DNA of 39,913 bases from an uncultured Saprospiraceae bacterium (GCA_937959275.1 CALGLU010000099.1:1-39913), one strand, 5' to 3'; counted from the first letter of the stretch, positions 16,661 through 26,009 are shown. Notes: generated from the sequence alone by a model not told the origin. Translations and numbers: made by a program.

Positions 16661-16715
16661 CCTGTCTGTAGGCAGGCAAGCTCAACACTCAACACCTGCC
16701 TGTCCGGCAGGCAGG
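16661..16715. repeat. Two CCTGnCTG hairpins, one a perfect palindrome
   Basis: 16695-16715 is CCTGCCTG, a TCCGG loop, then CAGGCAGG: a perfect 8-bp stem. A degenerate copy, CCTGTCTGTAGGCAGG, begins at 16661. Between them is CTCAACACTCAACAC, a short form of the heptamer tract seen elsewhere in the window. The GC-rich hairpin sits between two convergent genes, where it could terminate both. The CCTGCCTG stem may be a dispersed intergenic palindrome. Confidence 0.7.
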
Positions 16716-16739
16716 CTCAACATTAGCGACCACCGGGAG

Positions 16740-18071
16740 CTATATCCCAGACACAACATCAAGCTCAGGCAACGACGCTTTCAACTTATCAATCCCTTCA
16801 GGCGTCACCTTGGTTTGCCAAACATACAATTGCTTCAAGCTCTGCAAACCCGACAATTGACTAATGCCGTCATCTGAAATCGCTGTCCCATAAACATTTA
16901 AGACACTCAGATGCTTTAAATCTTTAATACGATCCAGTGATGCATCTGTAATCTGAGTGTTTTGCAATTTGAGCTTTGTCAGATTGGGCAATTGGCTGAC
17001 AACATCCATCACCTCGTCTGTGACAGTCGTGCTTGATAAGTCGAGCCAAGTGATATGCTCTTTCGCGTTCAACAAAGCCTTTAATTCGTCTGACGAGACA
17101 TCCGCTGGTTTGCCGATGCGCGTGACATCATAAAAATTATTATTAGAAGCTAATTGCGTTGCATTAAACTGTGCATTCTCAATGTCTTGTTTAGCCGCCA
17201 CCGCTAAAGGATCGATATTCATTTTTTCGTAAAACGATTTCTTCCTCAGATCAAGTCCATAGTGCTCTTGCAAAAATTCCTTCATCGCAGGATCAACATC
17301 CATCTCTCGTAGGTTGGTATCGAAGGGAGCACCATTTACAATCCACCACTCAATCAACTTTAATTCTTTGTAACTTAAGACTGGACCACTTGGCGGCATA
17401 AATTTCTTATGAGTTGGCTCCAAGGTCATCCGCTTAAAAATCTCACTATCCCCTAAATTCCCTGGAAAAATACCTGGATCGCCATAGGTATCATCGAGCA
17501 AGCCTTCTCGTGTTGTCATATTTAATTTGCCTCGTGCATCATCCGTCTCATGGCAGCGATTACATTTCACTGCAAAGACTGGCGCAATCATGTGATCATA
17601 CATATCAAGCGTGTCGTGCATATCCAAATTTCCCAAATCAACAGTCTCCGCCTTCGAAAACGGGGCAGGCAAATACTCAGGCCCGTGCGTCAACTCAGCA
17701 CCCTTATGACCTCCCACCACAAGCAATCCCAGCAACGCACCTTTAAACACAAGCCCCTGCGCACCAAACCAACTCTTCTTCTTCCACTTGGTAAACGCGA
17801 TCAAGCTCGTCACAATCGCAATCCCATAGCCACACAGCAAATGCACAAACATCGCCCCACCCTCATAATAGCCTGACCGAAGCAAAACAATCCCCGTACC
17901 CATCGCAAAAATTGCAGCAATCGCACTCGCCATCCACATGAACGTAGACACTGATCCTTCTCCAGAACCATTCTGCCGCTTATAATAAAAATCCGATAGC
18001 ACCGCTAAAATGATAAACCCTATCGGTAGGTGTACCAATGCCGGATGCATATGTCCAATGTAATATCCCAT
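16740..18071 (-). CDS. Membrane protein with DUF2231-like helices, c-type cytochrome and leucine-rich repeats
   Basis: 443 residues from an ATG. The N-terminus (1-125) has about four transmembrane helices with the opening MHPALVHLPIGFIIL of DUF2231-type membrane domains. A planctomycete-type cytochrome c domain follows with C170-x2-C173-H174 (CNRCH) and a Met ligand candidate in KKFMPPSGP near 225. Residues about 330-440 are short leucine-rich repeats (LPNLTKLKLQNTQITDASL). The start A of ATG is shared with the DUF1501 stop (TAATG), so it is coupled to it. This fusion of membrane, heme and repeat domains recurs with DUF1501 and PSD1 genes; the biochemical role is not established. Confidence 0.85.
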   Translation of the reverse strand: MGYYIGHMHPALVHLPIGFIILAVLSDFYYKRQNGSGEGSVSTFMWMASAIAAIFAMGTGIVLLRSGYYEGGAMFVHLLCGYGIAIVTSLIAFTKWKKKSWFGAQGLVFKGALLGLLVVGGHKGAELTHGPEYLPAPFSKAETVDLGNLDMHDTLDMYDHMIAPVFAVKCNRCHETDDARGKLNMTTREGLLDDTYGDPGIFPGNLGDSEIFKRMTLEPTHKKFMPPSGPVLSYKELKLIEWWIVNGAPFDTNLREMDVDPAMKEFLQEHYGLDLRKKSFYEKMNIDPLAVAAKQDIENAQFNATQLASNNNFYDVTRIGKPADVSSDELKALLNAKEHITWLDLSSTTVTDEVMDVVSQLPNLTKLKLQNTQITDASLDRIKDLKHLSVLNVYGTAISDDGISQLSGLQSLKQLYVWQTKVTPEGIDKLKASLPELDVVSGI

Positions 18072-19513
18072 TATGCTAATATTTCTTTTACTACGTTACC
18101 AAATTGATCTGTTAATCTATATCTCCTGCCTTGAAACTTGTACGTCAATCGCTCATGATCGACACCCATCAAATGTAAAAGCGTCGCCTGAAAATCATGA
18201 ACATGAACCGGGTCCTTCACCAGGTTATATCCAAAGTCATCTGTTTGACCCATTGAAAATCCTGCCTTCACCCCAGCACCTGCCATAAATATAGTAAAGC
18301 AGCGCGGATGATGATCCCGCCCATAATTAGTCGGTGATAATTGACCTTGCGTATAGCTTGTCCGGCCAAACTCTCCACCCCAGACCACCAGCGTATCTTC
18401 TAACAAGCCTCTTTGCTTTAAGTCAGTGATGAGGGCGGCCGTGGCTTGGTCCGTTTCTTTGCATTGTGTTTTGATGGCATTGGGTAGATTGCCGTGATGA
18501 TCCCAGCCTTGATGATAGAGCTGCACACTCTTGACCCCGCGCTCGATCAGCCGTCGAGCCAGCAAGGCATTCGCAGCATAGGTACCTGGCGTCTTCGCAT
18601 CCTCGCCATACATATCATAAATATAATCTGGCTCATCCTCCACGCTCATCACATCTGGCACAGAGCTCTGCATGCGGTACGCCATTTCATATTGGCTGAT
18701 GCGCGCTTCGATTTCGGGATCTTTTTCTTCTTTCAGATTGAGTTGTTCTAACTCGTTTAAATAATCTAACTGCACGCGCCTGTCACTGTCACTCACACCT
18801 GGCGGATTGTGTAGATATAAGACGGGATGCTTACCCGCTCTGAATTGTACTCCTTGGTATTGAGAAGGTAAAAATCCATTCCCCCAAAGGCGTGAATATA
18901 AGGGTTGACCATATTTATTCTTCGTGACCAGCACCACGTAAGAAGGCAGATTTTCATTATCACTACCCAGTCCATAGCTTAACCAAGCGCCTAGCGATGG
19001 TCTGCCTGGCAATTGTGATCCTGTCTGAATAAAGGTGGCAGCTGGATCATGGTTGATCGCATCCGTATGCATACTTTTTATAAAGCAAAGCTCATCCACA
19101 ATTTTGGCTGTATGCGGCATCAAGTTGCTGACCCATCTCCCACTCTGTCCATGCTGCGCAAATTCAAAATGTGACCCCGCCAAAGGAAATTCGCCTTGAC
19201 CAGAAGACATCCCGGTCAATCGCTGCTCACCTAAAATACTCGGTGGTATTTCTTCACCATTCATTTTATTCAGCAGTGGTTTATAATCAAACAAATCAAG
19301 TTGAGACGGCCCACCACTTTGGAATAAGTAAATCACCCGCTTCGCTTTGGGCGAAAAATGGGGTGCCATGCCCGGACCATCAGTATTCAACCCTCTCGTC
19401 ATCATCCCAGGATCCATCAATGACGCCACAGAAAATGCCCCCAACCCTAACGATGTCTTCGTCAGAAAATCTCTTCTCGTATATTGGTTTTCATAATTTC
19501 CGCAATGCTCCAT
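18071..19513 (-). CDS. DUF1501 family secreted protein
   Basis: 480 residues from ATG 19513. A start 17 codons earlier is open, but those codons are just the heptamer tract, so ATG is chosen. The N-terminus has a twin-arginine signal (R13-R14-D-F-L followed by GLGAFSVASL). The body is sulfatase/alkaline-phosphatase-fold-like: YLFQSGGPSQLDLFDYKP, HDPAATFIQTGS, WDHHGNLP and GGEFGRTSYTQG with a later RDHHP. DUF1501 proteins have no proven activity. It is placed between the PSD1 cytochrome and the LRR protein, a grouping common in Planctomycetota and Bacteroidota. The 298-bp repeat-filled spacer upstream is unusual for an operon. Confidence 0.9.
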   Translation of the reverse strand: MEHCGNYENQYTRRDFLTKTSLGLGAFSVASLMDPGMMTRGLNTDGPGMAPHFSPKAKRVIYLFQSGGPSQLDLFDYKPLLNKMNGEEIPPSILGEQRLTGMSSGQGEFPLAGSHFEFAQHGQSGRWVSNLMPHTAKIVDELCFIKSMHTDAINHDPAATFIQTGSQLPGRPSLGAWLSYGLGSDNENLPSYVVLVTKNKYGQPLYSRLWGNGFLPSQYQGVQFRAGKHPVLYLHNPPGVSDSDRRVQLDYLNELEQLNLKEEKDPEIEARISQYEMAYRMQSSVPDVMSVEDEPDYIYDMYGEDAKTPGTYAANALLARRLIERGVKSVQLYHQGWDHHGNLPNAIKTQCKETDQATAALITDLKQRGLLEDTLVVWGGEFGRTSYTQGQLSPTNYGRDHHPRCFTIFMAGAGVKAGFSMGQTDDFGYNLVKDPVHVHDFQATLLHLMGVDHERLTYKFQGRRYRLTDQFGNVVKEILA

Positions 19514-19811
19514 TATGAAAAGTGTTGGGTGTTGAGTGTTGGGTGTTGAGTTTTTATCAAACACTTTTCCACTTTTAAATATTTATATCTATAACTTATC
19601 ATGTCTCCTATATTTCTTATTTCTCATTAAAAAAAAGATTGCGACCAAAGGGATGCTATCCACCCAACACTCAACATCCAACACCCAACACTTAAAAGAT
19701 GACTTATCATGTCTTCTATATTTCTTATTTCTCATTAAAAAAAGATAGCGACCAAAGGGATGCTATCCACCCAACACTCAACACCCAACACCCAACACTT
19801 AAAAGATGACG
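19514..19811. repeat. Repeat-rich spacer: heptamer tracts and 108-bp tandem duplication
   Basis: The spacer between the PSD1 and DUF1501 genes is made of repeats. 19594-19701 and 19702-19808 are tandem copies (108 and 107 bp) with few differences. Each contains GCGACCAAAGGGATGCTATCC, then a tract of AACACCC/AACACTC heptamers (19662-19692 and 19769-19799) ending AACACTTAAAAGATG. A further tract in opposite orientation lies at 19521-19550, so a long hairpin can form across the spacer. No gene is supported. Confidence 0.85.
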
Positions 19812-19820
19812 TCATCTTTT
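19801..19820. repeat. 20-bp perfect palindrome over the PSD1 stop codon
   Basis: AAAAGATGACGTCATCTTTT is a perfect palindrome. Its right half encodes the last codons and stop of the PSD1 gene (stop at 19814-19812); its left half belongs to the second copy of the 108-bp repeat. It may act as a weak terminator, or mark how the repeat was joined to the gene end. Confidence 0.75.
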
Positions 19821-22800
19821 AGTATACGTTTCATCATGATTCAAAATCGCATTCGCTACCATAGCTAAGGCAGCAGTTGACACAGGCTCTAATGCCCGAT
19901 CAAGCTCAAACTCTCCAACCTCCAAAAACTGTTTTGCTTCATTTTTCTTTTTCGAAAACCGATCATATTGTTCGTGATATAACCGGTTTAATAATTCTAA
20001 TTCACTAGGCTTAGGTTGGCGACTTGTCGATACACGAAAAGCAAAACTCAATTGCTCATCGAGTGATGCCCCACCCTCTTCTTGCATCCGCTGCGAAAGG
20101 GCTTTTGCTGACTCCACAAATTGTGGGTCATTCATTAAAACAAGAGATTGCAATGGTGTATTTGTGCTTTCGCGCATGACAGTGCAGACTTCGCGATTGG
20201 GCGCGTCAAAGGTTGTCATCATCGGATGCGGCGACGTTCTCTTGATGAACGTGTATAGGCTGCGGCGATAGAGACTGTCTCCTTTTGTTTCTTTGTAATT
20301 AAGGAGTTTGTGTGAAAATGAATTTTTCTCAATCCACAAGCCTTCTGGCTGGTAGGGCTTGACACTTTCACCTCCGATGGCTTGATTGATCAGGCCGCTA
20401 GCAAACAACGCATTGTCTCGAATCATTTCCGCTGGTAACCGATAACTTGGACCTCTTGCTAAGTACACATTATCAGGATCAGCTAATCTATCTTCTTCTG
20501 TCGTGATTGACTCTTGGCGGTAGGTAGCAGACATGACCATCTTCTTCAATAACCACCGTATGTCCCATTTCTCTTCTTGAAATTGGACAGCCAGATAATC
20601 GAGCAAAGCTGGGTGGCTGGGCTTTGCACCTTGCAGACCAAAATCCTGTGGCGTCTTGACTAATCCTTTTCCAAAGATCATTTGCCAATAACGATTGACA
20701 GTAACACGGGCGGTGAGTGGATTAGAAGATGAAAACAACCAGTTGGCTAAACCAAGCCTATCTTTAGCTAGGTCTTCGGGAAATGAACCAACAACAGCTG
20801 GGGTTTGTGCATGCACTTCGTGTTGGGGTTGCGTATATTCTCCTCGACGATAGACGTATGACTTTCTTTTTTTGTCACTTTCTTCCATCACCATGATCTC
20901 CTCAATCGGGTCTATGAGTTCAAGTTTTTCCTTTCTTAATAATTGTATCTCTTTCTTTATGCTCACAATTGAAGGATCTTGATGCATTGCCAGTTCGTTG
21001 AGTTGGCTTTCTGTAACATCAATATCTAGTCTAGATGCTGCACTCATTTCAAGTTCGGATAATTCTGTATTGAATACCTTAATGTCATCGATACGACCAA
21101 CGAATAATCCATTTTCACCAGTAAATGCTCTACCGCTTTTACCAATCTGTAATGGTCGTTCCAATATTTGATGTGCTCCTCCTCCAATCGTATGTATGGA
21201 TTTATACAATCGATCATACTGAGTTGTAGATTCAATCTTCTTCCCATTTATAAATAAGGAGATGCCGCTAGCTTGAGATGAGCCATCGTAGGTCATCCCA
21301 ACATGTGTCCATTCATTTAAAACAATGTCTTGTTTGGAGGTAACATGAATTAAGTTATGTGGTTTTGTATGAATGAATTTTGCAGACAATTGATTATCGC
21401 CATCTAATTCCAGTTCCCAACCTCGCCAAAAAGAATTTTTTTCACTCGTATTGCCCGCAATAGATTGTGTCTTTTTGGGATCTTGTTGTGAAGTCTTAAT
21501 CCATGCTGAAAAACTGATAGGCTCATAGGCTTCTATGACACCGATGTCCTTTAAGCGCAGTTCACTATAGTCAGCCTCAAACTGTACGGCCTTCCCAAAC
21601 CTTCCCTCAACTAATGCGATGCTTCCATTTGTTGTTGCCTTTTTATTTTTATCAAAGATATGATATGAACTTCCATTCTCATTTTTTTGCTCTTGTTTGA
21701 CATCCAAAGGATAATGATTAATTAGACTGATAGGGTCTTGACCAGCCTTTAAATTAGTAATGTAATTAGCGACACTGTTTACATCAACTTTGAGAGAATT
21801 TATCTCCTCCTCCTTTTGCGCAATGCTGCGATTGATCAACGCCAGCTTTGCATCCGTCTCTTTATCTGTCAATAGCATGGTTGGACCATAATTACCATCA
21901 TCACCTGTCATACCTAATTCTCTAACATTATTAAAGAAGGCCGTGAGTTGATAATATTCATCTTGCGAAATGGGATCGTATTTGTGATCATGACATTTTG
22001 CACAATTCATTGTTAAGCCTAAAAAGGCTGTCGAAAATGTTTCAGCTCGATCAAAGACATAACTCAATCTCCACTCTTCATCAATGGCGCCACCTTCTGC
22101 CGTCATGGTATGATTTCGATTAAAGGCAGTTGCGATGATTTGATCTTTCGTTGGATTCTCTAATAAATCTCCAGCTAGTTGTTCGGTGACAAATTGATCA
22201 TAGGGCATATTTTGTTTGAATGCTTGAATCACCCAATCTCGCCAAGGCCACATGAGTCGCCAGCCATCAGCATGTAGACCGTGCGAATCCGCATAGCGTG
22301 CGATGTCAAGCCACTCCATGGTTAGCCGTTCAGCGTGTGCATCAGAGCTCAATAAATTATCCACTACATATTCATAAGCATGTGGCGAATCATCAGCTAA
22401 AAATTCATCTAGCACCTCAAGACTCGGTGGCAAGCCCGTCAAATCTAAATAGACACGTCTAAGCAACCGTTCCTTTGAAGCCTTTGGAGAAGCTCCCAAA
22501 TCATTTTCCTTGATCGCTTGATATATAAAGTGATCTATCTCATTTGTTGATTCCCATAAATCTGAGACATCAGTTGGTGGCTCTATTTTTTGAGGGGATA
22601 TAAATGACCAGTGCTCTTTCCATTCCGCACCTTGGTCTAACCATTTCGAAACCATAGCCACTTCTTTGTCAGACATGGGCAAATTAGCTTCTGGTGGAGG
22701 CATCATGTCTTCTGGGTCAGTATTCAACATCCGTTTGATGGCCAGACTCCCCATTGCATGTCCTTTTTTAAATGCTTTACCATCACCGCTTTCTAATCTA

Positions 22801-23045
22801 GCAAATGCTTCATCTTCAATATCCAATCTCAGATTAGCTTTACGTGCTTCTTCATCTGGCCCATGGCAAGTAAAACATTTATCAGAAAGAATTGGCTTGA
22901 CGTGAAAATTAAAATCGACTTGTTCGGGAAGATCAGAATACAGACTATGAATATGCTCAGGAACCTCCGCTTGGCAGGACATCATCAGACATCCTAAAAG
23001 AAAGGAAAAGCCTAGATAAAACGCAGCATAGGTTCTGTAGATCAT
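19812..23045 (-). CDS. PSD1/DUF1549/DUF1553 planctomycete-type cytochrome lipoprotein with LamG domain
   Basis: 1077 residues from ATG 23045; a GTG two codons earlier is less likely. It starts with a lipoprotein-like signal (LMMSC, Cys24). The cytochrome domain PSCyt1 has C57-x2-C60-H61 (CFTCH) and MMPPPEANLP. The DUF1549 part has RRVYLDLTGLPPS and a second heme motif C348-x2-C351-H352 (CAKCHDHKYDPIS). Residues about 430-640 are a LamG/concanavalin-like insert (FSAWIKTSQQ, EWTHVGMTYDG, INGKKIES). The DUF1553 part begins near 755 (NPLTARVTVNRYWQMIFG) and ends with TNTPLQSLVLMNDPQFVE. It is a large extracytoplasmic protein of unproven activity, first in the trio; the LamG insert suggests glycan contact. 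Confidence 0.92.
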   Translation of the reverse strand: MIYRTYAAFYLGFSFLLGCLMMSCQAEVPEHIHSLYSDLPEQVDFNFHVKPILSDKCFTCHGPDEEARKANLRLDIEDEAFARLESGDGKAFKKGHAMGSLAIKRMLNTDPEDMMPPPEANLPMSDKEVAMVSKWLDQGAEWKEHWSFISPQKIEPPTDVSDLWESTNEIDHFIYQAIKENDLGASPKASKERLLRRVYLDLTGLPPSLEVLDEFLADDSPHAYEYVVDNLLSSDAHAERLTMEWLDIARYADSHGLHADGWRLMWPWRDWVIQAFKQNMPYDQFVTEQLAGDLLENPTKDQIIATAFNRNHTMTAEGGAIDEEWRLSYVFDRAETFSTAFLGLTMNCAKCHDHKYDPISQDEYYQLTAFFNNVRELGMTGDDGNYGPTMLLTDKETDAKLALINRSIAQKEEEINSLKVDVNSVANYITNLKAGQDPISLINHYPLDVKQEQKNENGSSYHIFDKNKKATTNGSIALVEGRFGKAVQFEADYSELRLKDIGVIEAYEPISFSAWIKTSQQDPKKTQSIAGNTSEKNSFWRGWELELDGDNQLSAKFIHTKPHNLIHVTSKQDIVLNEWTHVGMTYDGSSQASGISLFINGKKIESTTQYDRLYKSIHTIGGGAHQILERPLQIGKSGRAFTGENGLFVGRIDDIKVFNTELSELEMSAASRLDIDVTESQLNELAMHQDPSIVSIKKEIQLLRKEKLELIDPIEEIMVMEESDKKRKSYVYRRGEYTQPQHEVHAQTPAVVGSFPEDLAKDRLGLANWLFSSSNPLTARVTVNRYWQMIFGKGLVKTPQDFGLQGAKPSHPALLDYLAVQFQEEKWDIRWLLKKMVMSATYRQESITTEEDRLADPDNVYLARGPSYRLPAEMIRDNALFASGLINQAIGGESVKPYQPEGLWIEKNSFSHKLLNYKETKGDSLYRRSLYTFIKRTSPHPMMTTFDAPNREVCTVMRESTNTPLQSLVLMNDPQFVESAKALSQRMQEEGGASLDEQLSFAFRVSTSRQPKPSELELLNRLYHEQYDRFSKKKNEAKQFLEVGEFELDRALEPVSTAALAMVANAILNHDETYTKR

Positions 23046-23109
23046 CAGCACACGACTTAAGTCATGTTAAATTAATGAATTACACCAAACTTATAGGACT
23101 GATTGTTAA

Positions 23110-24738
23110 TTATTCTAATCTTTTATCAATAGAAAAGTAAAAGTTACTCCCTTTTCCAACTTTTGATGTCAACCATATTTCTCCATAATGCTTATTCACC
23201 ATTGAATAGCAAATGGATAAGCCAAGCCCAGAACCCTCATATTCATCTGGGCTGTGTAGCTTAGCAAAGCTGTCAAATATTTTAAGCCCATATTTATTGT
23301 CAATGCCGATGCCATTATCTACAACAGAGAATATCCAATGCGTAGAGCTTTCTGAACCTATGACATCAATGATTGGCCTTTTGTCATTAGGCATAAATTT
23401 CAATGCATTAGAAATTAGATTCTGAAAAATTTGGCCGACTTTTTTAGAATCTGCATAAATCTCTTGGTCTAAATTATGCATGTTAATCTCAGCCTTCGTC
23501 TCTTGAATTTTAAATTGCAAATTCGAAACAACTACATTAATAATCTCAGCGGGCTTGAAATGACTTAAGCTTAGTGACTGTGTATTAGAAACAGAATAGT
23601 CCAAAAGATCAGTAATAAGACCTGTTAGACGTTTAGAACTTGCTTGGATTAATTCCAGGTACTCTAACTCTTTTGGTTCTAAGCGGTCTTCTGTTTTCTT
23701 TTTTAACAAAGCAGCAAAAGAACTAATCGTACGCAAAGGCGATTTTAAATCATGTGAAACTGTCCTTGTAAACTGCTTTAATTGAGAATTTGATTTGATA
23801 TATTGCTCAAGTTCCTTATTCTTCTGTTCAAGTTCAATTTGAGATTTAACAGAATGGGTCACATCATATACACCAATAATTAAATGATCCTTATAGAGTC
23901 CAGAACTCATTTGTTTCACTTCTAAATCACAATAACAAATCACACCATCCTTTTTATTATAGCTACAAGTTGATTGACTCATATCATTATCTGTTTTGCC
24001 AAGCTCAATTAAATCATCTGACGAACAAGACAAAAATTCATTTAACTGGTGATCTACTAATTCTGTTTTCTGATACCCAAGCATTCTACAAAATGAATCT
24101 GAAAAATTAATGATTTGCCCTTCTGAATCCACGATCACAAGTCCAACGGGAGAACTATCAAGCATTGTCCTAAATGCTGCTTGTGATTGAGACAACTTAA
24201 CCTCATTTAACTTTAGAGCTGTGAGATCAATATTATACACATACACTCCCTCGATTTTATAACTACGATCATATTTTGGCGCAAACGTCGTTCGTAAAAA
24301 CATCTGACTTCCATTGCTTAATTTGATTTTATTTTCTTCGATAATGAATTCCCCAGTGAGAGCGGCATCAATTAATGCTTTGACTTTTGTTTCGAACAAT
24401 TGCTCTCCTATAATTTCTGTCACATGTAAACCGACCAGTTGTTTTCTTCCTACATTAAACCATTCATTGTATTTTTTATTGACAAAAAGGTATTTGTAGT
24501 TTTTATCCACGATTGCAATACTCGACGGATTCTGATCTAGGATTTCTCCAATAAATTCATCCTTGTGCCCTTCAACATAGACTAATTTAGTAATGAGATC
24601 AGCAGATTCCTGACTTATCTTAACAATATTTTTATCTAAGAAATCTACTCTTGATCGTAATTCGACGTTTTCATTCTCTAAGTGTTTTACGAGATCACTC
24701 AACTCAGGAATACTTAATGCACTATTTCTCAAGACCAA
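23110..24738 (-). CDS. PAS-domain sensor histidine kinase
   Basis: 542 residues. An N-terminal coiled coil (about 10-45) is followed by two PAS domains (about 58-175, IAIVDKNYKYLFVNKKYNEWF; about 187-305, GLVIVDSEGQIINFSDSFCRMLGY), a short coiled coil, HisKA with phospho-acceptor H329 (VSHDLKSPLRTISSF) and HATPase_c with DNGIGID (about 473) and GSGLGLSICYS. No membrane span, so it is cytosolic, sensing an internal cue such as redox or a small ligand. No response regulator is adjacent. The start is uncertain: TTG 24738 is used, but the frame stays open for another 30 codons up to a stop at 24828-24826 without ATG, GTG or TTG. Confidence 0.9.
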   Translation of the reverse strand: MVLRNSALSIPELSDLVKHLENENVELRSRVDFLDKNIVKISQESADLITKLVYVEGHKDEFIGEILDQNPSSIAIVDKNYKYLFVNKKYNEWFNVGRKQLVGLHVTEIIGEQLFETKVKALIDAALTGEFIIEENKIKLSNGSQMFLRTTFAPKYDRSYKIEGVYVYNIDLTALKLNEVKLSQSQAAFRTMLDSSPVGLVIVDSEGQIINFSDSFCRMLGYQKTELVDHQLNEFLSCSSDDLIELGKTDNDMSQSTCSYNKKDGVICYCDLEVKQMSSGLYKDHLIIGVYDVTHSVKSQIELEQKNKELEQYIKSNSQLKQFTRTVSHDLKSPLRTISSFAALLKKKTEDRLEPKELEYLELIQASSKRLTGLITDLLDYSVSNTQSLSLSHFKPAEIINVVVSNLQFKIQETKAEINMHNLDQEIYADSKKVGQIFQNLISNALKFMPNDKRPIIDVIGSESSTHWIFSVVDNGIGIDNKYGLKIFDSFAKLHSPDEYEGSGLGLSICYSMVNKHYGEIWLTSKVGKGSNFYFSIDKRLE

Positions 24739-24863
24739 TATTTTATGCTTTAGAGAATTGTCAAAATCCTCAAATAAGTAGAAGCAAGCGTGAATAAATG
24801 GTGCAGGGTCTTTAAAGGTGTTTACCTACCACAATGTATAATTTTTTTAGATTTTATGCTCAA

Positions 24864-26009
24864 TTAAATTTGTTTCAATAACTTTCCCGCTTCGTAAATT
24901 ATATCATCCGTTTTGGCAAAACATAATCGTATCACGCCTACCTGCCTCCTATCTGAATAAAATACAGAGACAGGGATTGCAGCAACGCCATGCTCAATTG
25001 TCATCAGCTTAACGAATGCCGTATCTGCTTCATCTGAAATTTGATCATATTCGAAAAGTTGAAAAAATGTCCCCTCAGAATCTAATGCCTTAAATCTGGA
25101 GCCTTCCATCGCTTCAGCTAACAGGTCTCTCTTGTTTTGATAAAAATCTGGCAAATAACTGTAACTAGATGAATCCTGTAAGTAATCGGCAAGTGCATAT
25201 TGCTCAAAGGAATTAACGCAAAACACATTCCACTGATGCACCTTTCTAAACTCATCCATAATATAATCCGGCGCTACACAGTAACCTATTTTCCATCCCG
25301 TACTATGAAATGTTTTTCCAAAAGAATACACAGCCATAGATCTCTTGAATAAGTTGGGAAACCGTAAGACACTCTGGTGCTCTTGCCCATCATAAATCAA
25401 ATGTTCGTATACCTCGTCACTCAATACCATAATATTCGTACCCTCAGTCAACCGATCCAATTCCACCATATCCTCCTTTTTTAATGTTTTACCAATTGGA
25501 TTATGAGGCGTATTAATTATGATCATTCTCGTCTTATCAGTGATAAGCTCACCAAGCTCCTCCCAATTCACTTTAAAATCTGGAGCTGACAAACTATATG
25601 GAATTGCAACGGCTTTCATCAATTCGATGGATGGTTTGTACGAATCATATGCTGGCTCTATAATGATCACTTCATCTCCTTCATGGACAAACGCAGCGAT
25701 AGCAGTAAAAAGACCTTGTGTTGCACCAGCAAGAATAGTTACTTCAGTATCAGGACTCACAGTCAAATCATAAAGCGAAGCTACCTTTTCAGACAGCACC
25801 TGTCTAAGTGCGGGAAGCCCTGCCATCGGACAATATTGATTCTTAGCATTTTGTAAGTAATAGGCAACTTTGTCTTTGAGTTCTTGCGGCGTATCAAAGT
25901 TCGGAAATCCTTGCCCCAGATTAATGGCATCATGTTGTGTCGCCAAGGCTGACATGATCGTAAATATTGTTGTTTCTCCTCCCGGCAATTTCGATTGTAA
26001 GTCAAGCAT
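24864..26009 (-). CDS. PLP-dependent aminotransferase, methionine/kynurenine type
   Basis: 381 residues from ATG 26009; a TTG two codons earlier is also open. Fold type I aminotransferase with INLGQGFPNFDTP near the start, GATQGLFTAI (cofactor phosphate region), NTPHNPIGK near 165, the Asp/Tyr pair SDEVYEHLIYDG, and the Schiff-base Lys232 in SFGKTFHSTGWKIGY. The C-terminus has the substrate-carboxylate Arg in VIRLCFAK. It resembles the MtnE/YbdL group that transaminates 2-oxo-4-methylthiobutyrate to methionine, but substrate choice is inferred. It is divergent from the ketopantoate reductase gene across a 73-bp gap, in which TAAGTTTG (26020-26013, minus strand) matches the Bacteroidota -7 box. 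Confidence 0.9.
   Translation of the reverse strand: MLDLQSKLPGGETTIFTIMSALATQHDAINLGQGFPNFDTPQELKDKVAYYLQNAKNQYCPMAGLPALRQVLSEKVASLYDLTVSPDTEVTILAGATQGLFTAIAAFVHEGDEVIIIEPAYDSYKPSIELMKAVAIPYSLSAPDFKVNWEELGELITDKTRMIIINTPHNPIGKTLKKEDMVELDRLTEGTNIMVLSDEVYEHLIYDGQEHQSVLRFPNLFKRSMAVYSFGKTFHSTGWKIGYCVAPDYIMDEFRKVHQWNVFCVNSFEQYALADYLQDSSSYSYLPDFYQNKRDLLAEAMEGSRFKALDSEGTFFQLFEYDQISDEADTAFVKLMTIEHGVAAIPVSVFYSDRRQVGVIRLCFAKTDDIIYEAGKLLKQI

Noticed and set aside
19514-19564. Extended N-terminus of the DUF1501 protein
   Set aside because: The 17 extra codons are the heptamer tract, and the Tat signal begins after the ATG at 19513.
19512-19811. CRISPR array in the heptamer repeats
   Set aside because: Units are 7 bases or a single 108-bp duplication, without spacers of uniform length and without cas genes.
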